Shown piece by piece: positions 45,038 to 55,400 of a stretch of 64,000 bases of DNA. Numbering within the stretch: the stretch's first letter is position 1; every line of letters starts with the position of its first letter. A model generated the notes under the pieces. That model was not told where the DNA came from. It did no database searches and was given only the letters and a program-made list of their open reading frames with translations. Both the position numbers and the translations under genes were made by a program. This DNA comes from Darksidea phi (Eukaryota; Ascomycota; Dothideomycetes; Pleosporales; Lentitheciaceae), in NCBI GenBank assembly GCA_030770425.1, contig JASJFT010000039.1, forward strand, positions 186,001 through 250,000, in the 5' to 3' direction.

Positions 45038-48000
45038 TCAGCCCCTCTTTCTCGACTTCCTGGCCCTCTTCTTCTTCGGCTCAGTATACAGCTCATCCTC
45101 CTCTTCCTCATCTGCATCAAAATCATCATCTGGCGCCACAGCCTTTCCCCCACCCCTCCTCCGCTTATTCACATCATCATTTGACGCAGCCTCATTGACT
45201 TTATCGCCTCCTTCAACAACCTCCACTTCCCCAGCCACAGTTTCTCCATCCTGCTTCCCTCCTTCCTTACTGCCCCTCCCTCGTTCAGCCAACCGCGTCA
45301 AAGCAGCACCCAATCTCTTCCCCGTAGCGCCTTTTCCCTTCTTCGCTCCACTCGGCCCGCTAGCAGCTCCATTCCTCACTCTGGGCGCAAAAGCACCTGC
45401 GCCGACTCCACCTTCGAAGTACCGAGTGATATTGCTCTGGGTGCCTTCTTTTTCTCGGCGGGTCATGTCTTTAATGACGGGCACAAGGACTTCATCTGTC
45501 CTCTCCCAACTCCATCCAATCTGCGAGCTGAGGAAGCTACGGAGTGCATCAAGGTCTGGGACGCCCCATTCAAACGGCTGCGGATCTGAGTCGACGTCAG
45601 GCTTCAGGTACGCTTCCGCAACACGTGGATCTGGGAATATCGTCGGTAGAAACGTCTTAGAAAATTGGGTTCGGCGAAAGCGGCGGCGAAACTGCGACCC
45701 TTGATCTGCGTCTTTGGGTATAGTATTGTTTTGCACACCCGTCCACCACTCCTTGAATGCCTTCAAATCCTCAAATTCAGACAGGATCTCGAGTGCAGTG
45801 ACAGGGCCGATGCCCGGAAGTCCCGTTGTGTAGTCAGATCCAAGAAGCTGCGCTATATCGATGAGTTTCTCGCGGGTGAGTGCAAATTCAGAAGTGAGAT
45901 CGTTGGCAAGATAGCATTCCACGAATTTTGCGGCGTTGAACATGTTCTTATATACGCGAGTGCCACCAAAGAGGAAGATATCGGAGTCATCTGTTACGAT
46001 ACCGTCGACGAGACCGAGAGAGACGAGCTCAGCGCACTGCGCTTCTGCTTCCATAGGAGCGGTGACATAGGGGAGGCCGAAGAGGGCGAGAAGGTGTTGA
46101 CATTCGGAGATCATGGTTTGAGTCACCTCGTCGGCGTCTCGACGGTCTTTCTTCTGCTGGGCGCGGAGTTGTTTGAGTTCTTCGTCAAAGTTGATGCGTG
46201 CGGTGGTGTTGTTATTGAGCTCTTGTGCGAACCGGGCATGTTCTTCGCCCTCAGCGGCCAGGGAAGCGAAGAGCTCTTCGTCCTCAGGGTCGGAGTATTG
46301 GTCTGGTTCGTTGTCTGAGAAGTCGATAGGAGCGTTGTCGTCTGCTATTCCACTCAGAGGTACAAGTGGCGCTTGAAGGTCATCTGCGCTCTCTAGAATT
46401 CCGGGAGATGGCACCCGCTGACGGCGTCGCGGGAGCGGTGCAGTCTCGATCGTTACATCTTCAAATCCCAGGGATGGCGACTTCGTCTGTTCCGGTACGG
46501 GAAGTGGCTCCGTCTGCATGAAAACATCTTCAAACTCTGGAGAAAGCGACCCAGTCCCCGTGAGTGCACCTTGGAGCTCAGACGGTGGCGATCTTGCACC
46601 CTGTATTGGCGTCTCGGTAGTTGTTCCAGCAGGTTTCGTCTCTGTCCGAGTCCGTCGCTCATCCTCAGGTTCGCTCTCAGACCAGTCAATATGCTCATCA
46701 TCTGAATCCTGCGCAAAGGGTCCTTTGCCAGTCAATTTCTTATCTTGTCGTGGAGGGGACGACTGCTTCTGTGTGAGCGGTTGTGGCGGCTCTGCTCGAA
46801 CTTTTTCTGCTAGATCGCCCATTGATAGCCTTGAATCTACTATCCCAACATCCTCCATCTCGGCATCTAACTCGTGATCCGAGTCGGTGGTGAGAGTCTC
46901 TTTGGGTTTCTCTTGCTCAGAAGGAGCCTCTAGATCGATAACTTCTTGTGTGTCATGTTGGCGCAAGCGTGGTAGCTCTTGGAACTGATATTGCTCGGCA
47001 TCTTCCTTACGCGCTCGCTCCCAACCTTGCTTCTCTTCCTGTCGTTGCGCATCCAAATCCTCGTTGAGAGCACGGGTGCCGCTGAACCATGGTGGCAGTG
47101 GTTCAGCAGTCTTCTTTTTCTCGTCACCTGTATCTTTTTCAAAGCCACCTGCGTTGTTCTCTCCAATCTTCTGCACTTTCTTCTTGCCCAACAAAGAGTT
47201 ACCCAGATTGAGCTTCTCGAAAGGAAGCGGACCATCAAACCCCGGAGCGTTACTTGACTTGGGAGCTGCTTTCAATACTGGCGAAGGCCCAGTGGGTGGT
47301 AACTTCGGTAGTGGATGTCGTGCTGATCGTTTCGACTTTCTCGATTCTGCTAAGGCGGCTTGGAGGTCCATATCGTCCTCGCTATCACTCCCGTTAAATG
47401 GGCCAGCGGGTGCCTGCTTGTTGCTTCGTTGATTTGCCATCCTTGCAATAGCAAGCCCAGAGCCTTTAGCAGATGTAAAAGGGTTCGCTTCTTGCGCTCG
47501 CTGCTGCTGAAACACTTCGCGGTAGACGTCCTCTGCAGACTCTTCGTCCACTTCTTGGCCACCTTGTTGCAGGGACAAGGCGATGGCCTCTTGAAGCTGC
47601 TGCTCTTCATCCTCAGTATTTTCTTCAGGTTTGCCATCAAATAGATTAACATTCCTACCCATGGGCACATTCTCCCACTCTGGCTCGTCTTCAGCCAAGA
47701 AAAGAGAGTCCGGATCCCTTGAAACGGACGCTGCTATTCCTGGCTTGTGTTTTGCTTGCTTGGCCTTTCTCGTAGTGTTAAAGTTTTGACGTCGCTTGTT
47801 CAGCTCCTGTGATATAAAGTCACGACCTTCCCTGTCTCGTGCAGTCAAGCCCGGCTTTTGTTTCGGCAGCCGGTTAAGACCCTCAATTGGCACATCTTCA
47901 AAGTCATCATCGTCTTCCCATTCCTCATCTTCTATTTCGGGAACTGGGAGGCGATCAATATCGATAGGCTTGTCAGCCTTGCCTTCGTCCTTATTCGTGA

Positions 48001-48976
48001 CGACACCAAGAGCCCATCCGCCCTCTACGCCATCGTTCTTGACTAGCACATACTCCCTTCCTTTCTCGCCAGCGACGCGGTTGGCGCCATTTACTCCCCA
48101 CATTGCATCGTCATTCATGCCGTTCAGATTCATCAAGCGCTGCGTAAGCTCGTTGCGCTCGCGCACTCGCTCAATCTGAAATTTTGAGAAAGCCATGCGA
48201 TCAGGGAACATGGCGTCTAGCTGATCCTTGGAGTAGCCCAACCTGAGCCGACTCCTCAGTCGCGCTGCGTTCAAGATGTTGTAGCGATCGGACGCGGGCA
48301 AGCTCGTAAAGAACGGACTATCGAAGTCGATTTTGGAGAAGTCATAGACATTGATATCTTCGCCTCTATCAAAGTGCCTTGCATACTCCTCCAGCTCTTC
48401 AAGAGACATGATTCTAGGATCGTCGGCACCTCCCATCTCTGACAGTGATACGTCTAGGTCTGGTAGGTGATATTGATCCTTCTTCTTGAACTTTCGATTC
48501 GCTAGGCGTTCCTGCTGTGTTTGCAGAACCTCCTCCGCATACACGATATTCTCTGGTATGTCCTCCTCGGGCTCCGCGCGCAGATGCCGTGCTGCCTCCT
48601 TCCTCTTCTTTTCTTCTTCCTCCGCTGCCCTCTGCATCTGCATCGCTAGAAGCTTGCCAGCTGTCCGCACGGCATCTTCTCTCCTGCCCTCGCGCCGCGA
48701 CTTGCGGTTGTTGATAGTCTGTCGCTTGAGCGCCGGTGCGCCACCATCGAATACGAAGACAGGCTTGATGCCGAAGAAAAGGAGCTTGCATATTCGGCGG
48801 AAGAAGCCAACGATATGGCTGTTGCGCAGTGCATTGCCTTCCTTGTCACGAACGGCTTTGAGGAACTGGTAGATCCAAATCGAGGCATCGACAGCGAGGC
48901 GTTTCTTGTTGAGCGTTTCGATCTTGATGGGGCGCGCGCATGGTTGGAGGACGGTCCAGAGGCCGGTAACACCCAT
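45038..48976 (-). CDS. rad2: XPG/Rad2 structure-specific DNA repair endonuclease
   Basis: Single exon, 1312 aa. Cuts 3' of the lesion in nucleotide excision repair. The N-domain starts MGVTGLWTVLQPCARP with the catalytic Asp in VDASIWIYQF and in FVFDGG. A long acidic spacer of about 700 residues follows, as in XPG but not FEN1. The I-domain contains APMEAEAQCAEL and VTDDSDIFLFG, then the helix-turn-helix GSDYTTGLPGIGPV. Near residue 1180, QSNITRYF fits the PCNA-binding PIP-box consensus. The C-terminus is Lys/Arg-rich (KKKRARKSRKRG), a nuclear signal. I start at 48976, because family proteins begin MGVxGLW; ATG 49060 would add 28 unrelated residues. Convergent with the kynurenine monooxygenase gene, only 136 bp apart. 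Confidence 0.93.
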   Translation of the reverse strand: MGVTGLWTVLQPCARPIKIETLNKKRLAVDASIWIYQFLKAVRDKEGNALRNSHIVGFFRRICKLLFFGIKPVFVFDGGAPALKRQTINNRKSRREGRREDAVRTAGKLLAMQMQRAAEEEEKKRKEAARHLRAEPEEDIPENIVYAEEVLQTQQERLANRKFKKKDQYHLPDLDVSLSEMGGADDPRIMSLEELEEYARHFDRGEDINVYDFSKIDFDSPFFTSLPASDRYNILNAARLRSRLRLGYSKDQLDAMFPDRMAFSKFQIERVRERNELTQRLMNLNGMNDDAMWGVNGANRVAGEKGREYVLVKNDGVEGGWALGVVTNKDEGKADKPIDIDRLPVPEIEDEEWEDDDDFEDVPIEGLNRLPKQKPGLTARDREGRDFISQELNKRRQNFNTTRKAKQAKHKPGIAASVSRDPDSLFLAEDEPEWENVPMGRNVNLFDGKPEENTEDEEQQLQEAIALSLQQGGQEVDEESAEDVYREVFQQQRAQEANPFTSAKGSGLAIARMANQRSNKQAPAGPFNGSDSEDDMDLQAALAESRKSKRSARHPLPKLPPTGPSPVLKAAPKSSNAPGFDGPLPFEKLNLGNSLLGKKKVQKIGENNAGGFEKDTGDEKKKTAEPLPPWFSGTRALNEDLDAQRQEEKQGWERARKEDAEQYQFQELPRLRQHDTQEVIDLEAPSEQEKPKETLTTDSDHELDAEMEDVGIVDSRLSMGDLAEKVRAEPPQPLTQKQSSPPRQDKKLTGKGPFAQDSDDEHIDWSESEPEDERRTRTETKPAGTTTETPIQGARSPPSELQGALTGTGSLSPEFEDVFMQTEPLPVPEQTKSPSLGFEDVTIETAPLPRRRQRVPSPGILESADDLQAPLVPLSGIADDNAPIDFSDNEPDQYSDPEDEELFASLAAEGEEHARFAQELNNNTTARINFDEELKQLRAQQKKDRRDADEVTQTMISECQHLLALFGLPYVTAPMEAEAQCAELVSLGLVDGIVTDDSDIFLFGGTRVYKNMFNAAKFVECYLANDLTSEFALTREKLIDIAQLLGSDYTTGLPGIGPVTALEILSEFEDLKAFKEWWTGVQNNTIPKDADQGSQFRRRFRRTQFSKTFLPTIFPDPRVAEAYLKPDVDSDPQPFEWGVPDLDALRSFLSSQIGWSWERTDEVLVPVIKDMTRREKEGTQSNITRYFEGGVGAGAFAPRVRNGAASGPSGAKKGKGATGKRLGAALTRLAERGRGSKEGGKQDGETVAGEVEVVEGGDKVNEAASNDDVNKRRRGGGKAVAPDDDFDADEEEEDELYTEPKKKRARKSRKRG

Positions 48977-49464
48977 GGCGGCTTGTCGAGTAGGTATCGC
49001 ATTGAGTGAGTCGTTGAGAAAGTGAGGGTGGGCTCGGGAGCAGTGAGGGCGCCGAGGCAAGGTTGCCTTGTGACTACGCGTCTATGACGTGCCTGCGTGG
49101 GACGCGATCGCCAAGGCCGCTCAGTCATCCGCCACCAAAGGCCAATCACGGCAGCCTAGTTACCCCGGCATATCGCAAACCCTGAAGCTCATACCGCAGT
49201 TCTCTTCAAACCTAGCGCTGACACCTAATTCGGCACATTTGGGCACACTCCGGAAGATCATATACACTTAGAATCATTCATATCATTCTTCCATCCAGCG
49301 TATCCTACAGTCTTGAAAAAGCAAGCCAAAACGCCACTCGATGCATTCCATCCTACCTCCACTAGGTATTTTTTGCCCAACCATCCCAAAACACCAGACC
49401 ACCCCACTGTGGTATGCAAAATGAAGTCAAAAAAGCCTCCAACACCTAGTCTTCGATCGACAAC
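48977..49464. other. Intergenic region between tandem minus-strand genes
   Basis: 488 bases with the rad2 promoter and the 3' end of the BRCT-repeat protein gene. No credible gene. Confidence 0.55.
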
Positions 49465-52002
49465 CTAGAGAAACCGCAATTTCTTCGGCGGGGCCATCGA
49501 AATACTACCAAAGCTCTGTATAGCCGTCCTCTTCTTGGTAGTCGAGAACGCTTTCAACGGCGTTTGCTTCAGATACCCAAACTTTGAGGGCGTCTTCATA
49601 GGTGATTTGTTCAAAAGCCAAGGCTTCTTCGGCTTTGGGCAAGTTTTCGCCTGCGGAGTGAAGAAGATACCAAGCTCAGAATTCTCTTTCTCGTCAAAGT
49701 TGATAGAACGATCGAATTCTGAAGACGTAGGCGTAGAGGGTACGGACTTGATCGAACTTGACGTCTCCTGAAGCGAGGATAAGTATTTTGAAGGCGTCTT
49801 CGCAGGAGTGAATGGAGCAATTTTCGGTTTCAAAGGCGAAAGCGTGTTTACTGCAGCCAGATCGACAAGATACGGTGTTTCATCCATGCGCTCTTTATTC
49901 TTCTCGGAATCCAAGATCCAGCCCACATTGACGCATTTTATTATGCCTTTTGAAGCAACAACCTTCTCGAGAGTGGACTTCTTTCCATCCTTGAAGAGAA
50001 CATGAGTCAAGGAGGTGTCTTCATTCCAGGAGCGCTCAACATGCGCGCCCATGTCTTCAAGTAGGCTAGTGAAGAGGAAGCTCTGGTCTTTTCCATTCGA
50101 AGTGATGTCGACGAAGAACTTCATGCCTCGAAGGGGGCCGCCATGCAGAAGGAAGTCAGGCTCGGACTCATCGTCGTTCCAGGTGACAGTCTTCTTAGGG
50201 GTCTTCAAGTCATATTTTACAGGGGAACGCAGAGCAGAACGCTTGCTGGGCGAAGCGGGAGCAGCAAGGTTCACCGTCGCCGGTGCAGCCAAGACCACGT
50301 TGCTGGTGGACAGTGCCATTGATGACTCGTGCACACTGCGAGCTTCAGGGATAAGAGGAGACTCGTCGCTATCTATCAGTGACAATTCCGGTTGGATCTC
50401 CACGATAGGGCCGGTGAGCTCGAACGACATGTCCTCAGGTTCGGACTCTTGTACGGGACTAGACGCGCTCTCCTCAACGGTGGTCTCGACAGCCTTCGGA
50501 GTGTTTGGGTAGCTCGGCAGGGCAGCGAGACCTTCTTGAATCGTCATAGGCGCGTGGATATGGGCAGGGGTTTGAGGGTATCCCGGGGGTAACTCTTTGA
50601 GGGCATCCTGGTTCCCTAGTGGCGCGGCAATATGTGCAGGAGTCTGGGGGTAATCGGGGAGCTGATTCAGGGCTCTTTGATTCGAAAGCATCGTAGCGAC
50701 GTGCGCAGGTGTTCGGGGGTACTCCACGGGAAGCTCGTCGAGGGCCTTTTGGTTGCCCAACGCCGCCTCGATATGGGCAGGAGTCTTGGGATACTCGGGC
50801 ATCTCGTCAAAGGCCTTTTGATTGCCCAACGCCGCCTCGATATGGGCAGGAGTCTTGGGATACTCGGGCATCTCGTCAAAGGCCTTCTGATTGGAGTATG
50901 CATCGCCGATATGCGCCGGCGTTTTAGGATAGTCTGCCGGTAACTCATTGAACGCCCTATGGTTGTGCAATGCATTGGTAATGTGAGCGGGCGTCTTGGG
51001 GTACTCGGCCGGTAACTCATTGAGAGCTTTCAGGCTCGACAGTGTAGCAGCGACATGCGCCGGAGTCTTGGGGTACTCTGCAGGTAGCTCATTAAGTGCC
51101 TTTTGGTTAGCGAAGGTAGCGGTAATGTGAGCTGGCGTCTTGGGGTAGCCCGGAAGCTCTGCTATGGCGTCCTTGTGTGAGAGTGGCGCGGAGATGTGAG
51201 CTGGTGTCTTGGGATAATCCACAGGAAGCTCTCTGAGGGCAGCCCGGCTAGACAATGGCGCGGTGATATGGACCGGAGTGGTGGGGTAGTTCGGGTATTC
51301 GGTGAATGGCTCTTCAACAGCAACGGTGACGGCAACGTTCTCAGGCTCTGCTTTGGGGGCAGCCTTGGCTGCTGGCCTCCTGCCGGGTTTGCGCGCAGGC
51401 GCCTTGAGAGGTGATTCTGCTGGTGGAGCTACGGCGACATTGCGGCCTCTTGTAGCGCGCGTCGTTGTGGCCCTTGTACTGAGGACGCTCACCAACAACG
51501 TCTTGCTATTTCCCTTCGGGGCAGGTTGCTTCGTAGCCCGTGCGACCGGCTTGACGGGCTTTTCGACGGCTTTGAGTGGCTCGACAACGGGTTTCTCAGC
51601 CACAACTGGCAATTTGAGCTCTTTGGCGGCCTCGATGACGACCGGCGCGGTGACGGCGGGTTTGCCTCCGCGAACAGTCTTCCTAGTTGTTTTCGGCTCT
51701 TCCGCCTTGATCTCAATGACCGGCTCAGGTTTGGGCTTCTGCTCGACCGCCTCGACCGCCTTCGCAGTGCGCCGGGCGGTCTTCACCGCTGCCTTCGGTG
51801 CAGCCTTCGTCGCAGTTTTGGGTGCCACCTTCTTCTTCGGCTCAGCTTTCGTGGGTTTGAGCACCTTTGGCGCAGGCTCGGCGGGCGCATCCTCGACGGC
51901 CTTGCGCTTGCCAGCCCGTTTCGGTGGTGCTTTAAGGGTGTTGTTGGTGTTGGCCATAGCCTCTGGGGCCTTTGCGCCGCGGCCAGAGCGTGTCGCGACC
52001 AT
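49465..52002 (-). CDS. BRCT-domain protein with tandem Tyr-Pro-x-Thr-Pro repeats
   Basis: Single exon, 845 aa from ATG 52002 (MVATRSGRG; an in-frame ATG at 52029 adds nine residues). The first 230 residues are Lys/Ala/Pro-rich and basic, like a chromatin-binding tail. Residues about 234-497 are eleven complete copies and one partial copy of a 23-24-residue unit with core YPKTPAHI followed by a helix ending NQKALDELP. A BRCT domain follows (about 617-700: LRGMKFFVDITS, the conserved Trp in VNVGWILDSEK), and the C-terminus is Ser/Thr-Pro-rich and basic (SPMKTPSKFGYLKQTP). One BRCT plus TP sites suggests a phospho-regulated chromosome protein of microcephalin-like type; I cannot name an orthologue. 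Its neighbour is rad2, in the same orientation. Confidence 0.75.
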   Translation of the reverse strand: MVATRSGRGAKAPEAMANTNNTLKAPPKRAGKRKAVEDAPAEPAPKVLKPTKAEPKKKVAPKTATKAAPKAAVKTARRTAKAVEAVEQKPKPEPVIEIKAEEPKTTRKTVRGGKPAVTAPVVIEAAKELKLPVVAEKPVVEPLKAVEKPVKPVARATKQPAPKGNSKTLLVSVLSTRATTTRATRGRNVAVAPPAESPLKAPARKPGRRPAAKAAPKAEPENVAVTVAVEEPFTEYPNYPTTPVHITAPLSSRAALRELPVDYPKTPAHISAPLSHKDAIAELPGYPKTPAHITATFANQKALNELPAEYPKTPAHVAATLSSLKALNELPAEYPKTPAHITNALHNHRAFNELPADYPKTPAHIGDAYSNQKAFDEMPEYPKTPAHIEAALGNQKAFDEMPEYPKTPAHIEAALGNQKALDELPVEYPRTPAHVATMLSNQRALNQLPDYPQTPAHIAAPLGNQDALKELPPGYPQTPAHIHAPMTIQEGLAALPSYPNTPKAVETTVEESASSPVQESEPEDMSFELTGPIVEIQPELSLIDSDESPLIPEARSVHESSMALSTSNVVLAAPATVNLAAPASPSKRSALRSPVKYDLKTPKKTVTWNDDESEPDFLLHGGPLRGMKFFVDITSNGKDQSFLFTSLLEDMGAHVERSWNEDTSLTHVLFKDGKKSTLEKVVASKGIIKCVNVGWILDSEKNKERMDETPYLVDLAAVNTLSPLKPKIAPFTPAKTPSKYLSSLQETSSSIKSVPSTPTSSEFDRSINFDEKENSELGIFFTPQAKTCPKPKKPWLLNKSPMKTPSKFGYLKQTPLKAFSTTKKRTAIQSFGSISMAPPKKLRFL
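50510..51302 (-). repeat. Tandem 69/72-bp coding repeat, about twelve copies
   Basis: In-frame tandem array within the BRCT protein gene. Most units are 72 bp (24 aa), some 69 bp (23 aa). Two neighbouring 69-bp units starting at about 50753 and 50822 are identical over roughly 64 bases, so expansion is recent, while outer units have diverged. Confidence 0.85.
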
Positions 52003-52491
52003 GTTGAGAGTGTATTGATGTGTACTCAAGTGAGGATAGACGCTGATCGCAGGGTAGTCCGGATACGAGTGTGGTGTAGAGGAAGCGGAGAGAGCGACCG
52101 TGTGAGGCTAATTTGTTGTCAAAGCGCGTAGGTTGACTAAGCGTGTTGGCACGGCAACGGTGGGCGTCGCGAAACCGGAGACCGACAACCCGCTTGCAGT
52201 GTACGGAACAGCTATTAGGGAGCACTCATCTCTTAATGGTGGTCAAGGTACCTATTTCACACCAAGTTGGCGCCCCGTGACCAATGATGCTAGCTATGGA
52301 CGGACGTGTATCAACGTGGATCACCGTGGATCACCGTCAAATGCTCTGGCTACTCCGGTGGAGACTTATTCCACGGTTGACGGTTTTGCCAGACGATTAC
52401 CTGCAAACTAGGCATGTGCAAGATGAGAGCTTTGTAACTAACTCTATGGACATTAAAAACCCGCTTCTTTCTGCCCTGTGCCATACACCGA
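52003..52491. promoter_or_regulatory. Intergenic region upstream of the BRCT-repeat gene
   Basis: About 490 bases with the promoter of the BRCT-repeat gene and the 3' end of the ABC transporter. Near 52310-52335 is a small tandem repeat of about ten bases (GTGGATCACC-like, three imperfect copies). Confidence 0.5.
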
Positions 52492-55400
52492 CTAGAACAT
52501 CCCCATCCCAGGCGCCTCCGATGTCTCTCCCCTCAATAGCCTCGCAAACGGTCCTCTTCTCTTCCTCTTCAACTCCTCAAACGATCCCTCTTCAACCATC
52601 CTCCCCTTATCCAACACCACAATATGGTCTGCAATCGCCATCATCTCCCTTGCATGCGTAATAATGATGACCGACATATGCTTTCGTTGCCCTGCCCTAC
52701 TGACCTGTCGGGATATATCCTCGAGCGCGAATTCTCTCTGCGGCTCTTTGACTAACCGCTGGATGGTGTCGCGAACGATGCCTGCAGATTCGGCGTCAAG
52801 TGCGCTCGTTGCTTCGTCGAGAATTAGGACATCGGGCTCACGGACGAGGGCGCGGGCAATAACAATGCGCTGTGCTTGGCCTCCAGAGATTTCGGTGCCA
52901 CCATCACCTACTACTGTCTGGTAGCCTTGCGATAGGCTGTCGATGAACTCAGCAACACCGGCTGCGTGCGCGGCGGCGCGGATATTGTCCGACTTGGTGA
53001 AGGGGGATGATATTGATAAACCATATGTGATGTTTTCCGCAATGGTACCCGGGAAGAGGACCGGTGTTTGAGGTACCATAACTATGCGAGAGCGGAGGGT
53101 CAAGGTATGCAAGCGCTTGATGTCACGATTTGAGATGGAAATCTCAGGGCTATACCTCGGTGGCTTCGTGGCGGTCTGGTACAGCTTCAAAAGCAAGGCG
53201 GCAATGGTAGACTTCCCAGAACCAGAGCTTCCTACGATTGCAGTGCAGGTTCCGCGTGGCATGTCGAACGTGACATTGTGCAACACTTGGTGCTCCGTCC
53301 TTGCGGGATAAGCGAAACTTACATTCTCCAGAGTAATATCGCCTACCTTGAAGAGCTGGTCGGTACCATTGTGCTCATGTGAGTCTGGGGACAGGCGCGC
53401 GAGACGGATTAGTCTTGATCCGGCATCCCTTGCGATGTTGATCTGCGGTATGTAGCTACTGATGTGGTTGGCATGGCCGACGCTTAGCATGAGTATATTG
53501 AATGTCTCAATAATGTCGGTGGGTGTGGACTCTCCCTTCGATGCGATATAGGCGCCCCACCAGAAGAGAAATGCGGTAATAAAGAAAGCAGTCGAGTAGT
53601 TCAGTCCGAATATCGAACCTGAATATATTGATCGCTTAGTGCCGATCTTGAGCGCGTTGAGGGTGGCCTTTTCGTACTTCTCCTGGAAGGTTTCTTCAAG
53701 CACCAGACATCTTACTGTTCTGATGTTGACGAAAGTCTCATGTAGGGCTTGACCCACATGCTCGTTAGCCTCATTTGAGAATCTCTCCCAGCGATTGCTG
53801 ATAGCGTTGTAAATTCTCGTGATGCAGTACATGACAGCCAAACATGGAAGTGCCATGAGGGTGAGCTTCCAGCAGGAGGCTAAGCTCCAAATGAGTGCGA
53901 TGCTGATGCAGAAACCCATCACGATAACGATTCCTATAAAGCGTCCGGGAAGGTTGCGGGCTTCTTCAGCACACTGATCCAAGCATTCTGTTATACGGGA
54001 CACGCTGTTTTCTTCTCGATCGAAAAACTCGCGCGGCTGCATTAGGATACGCTTTATACCCTCAGCCTTCAAAGCATTGGCCCACGTCTGAGCAGACATG
54101 TCGAAGAGCACGGTGAACCCATATGTCGCCAGTCCATCGACGATTGCAATGCCGAGAATAGAAAGCGCATATGTTTGTGCCAACTGCTGTTGGTTTCCAG
54201 CAGTGTAGAAGGTCGAGAGTAATTGGGCAAATATGTAGCCAAAGATCGGAGTCGACACTGCATGTATCAAAGAGCAGAGTACGGCTACGGTCAAAGCGAG
54301 GCGGGTCGACCACCCTACCAAGGGCCAAACAGACCTCATAATCTGCATAATGTCCAGAGTCTCAACGGCGTCGGTAGAATCCACGTTGTTTGAGGGGCAC
54401 TCTTTACGCCTGTCCATATTTTCACAAAATGTTTCGCGGAACGAGGGACGGTCTTTTAGGTCTAGTTGAGCAGCAACTTTCGGGGACAGAAAAGAGATCG
54501 GATTCAGACCAGAAACATCGCGCGAAGCCGAATGATGGGAGGCGATTGAACTTGATCGAGACCTTGGTCTAGGTTTGGGCATCTTCTCTAATCTGTTAGG
54601 TGCTGCTGCAGGCAACATATGAATTTCTTTGCGATCTTGCAATGCGACTTCGACCTTGGATTCTGCTGATGATCTCCTAGATTTGCTACGAATGGAGATA
54701 CTATCGTTCGATACCGCTGAGGGCCGTCGGGGGATTAAGAAGGGCGAAATTATTGATTGTTGAAAGAAAGTTGCAGAAGATGGGAGAGTCGGTAGCTCAG
54801 ATCTGTTCCAAGAGCCAGCGTGCATGAAGAAAATCTCGTCGGTATTGTCTGCCGGTGACACCTTTTCGTCCGCTTTATCGCTCTCCCATGGATTGACAAG
54901 TGTATGAAAAGCGGATTCGGGATCCGCCTCCAGCACTTTCCGGACTCCTTGTTGCACCACTTTGGCGTTGTTCATAATGTAAATGAAATCGTTTTGTAAA
55001 ATTTGAGAGATATCATGGGTAATGATAATAGTAGTTTTGTCTTGTCTCCAGGCACGTATCGCAGTGAGAACTGCAGACCTGGTAATGTAATCAAGAGCGC
55101 TCGTAGATTCATCGAGGATCAAGACCGGTGTATCTCGTAACCTTGCGCGAGCCAGAGCCATCCGTTGCCTCTGTCCGCCGCTTAGATTGTTGCCATGCAT
55201 ACCTGAAAACGTGTTGAGTCCATCCGGTAGGTCTGAGATCGTTTGTTGAAGCATAGCGAAAGCGACAGCCTCCTCAACTTCTTTCGGTGTTGCGTCGCGG
55301 CCTATCTTTCCGAAAGCGATATTGCATCGTATGGAGTCGTTGAACAGTACACTCTGTTGTTCAACGAGCGTGATATGCTCACGGAGCCAGTGAGTGTCCA

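Noticed and set aside
51302..52018. 238-codon plus-strand frame rich in Ala, Gly and Val
   Set aside because: Antisense to the Lys/Ala/Pro-rich N-terminus of the BRCT-repeat protein; high GC removes stops.
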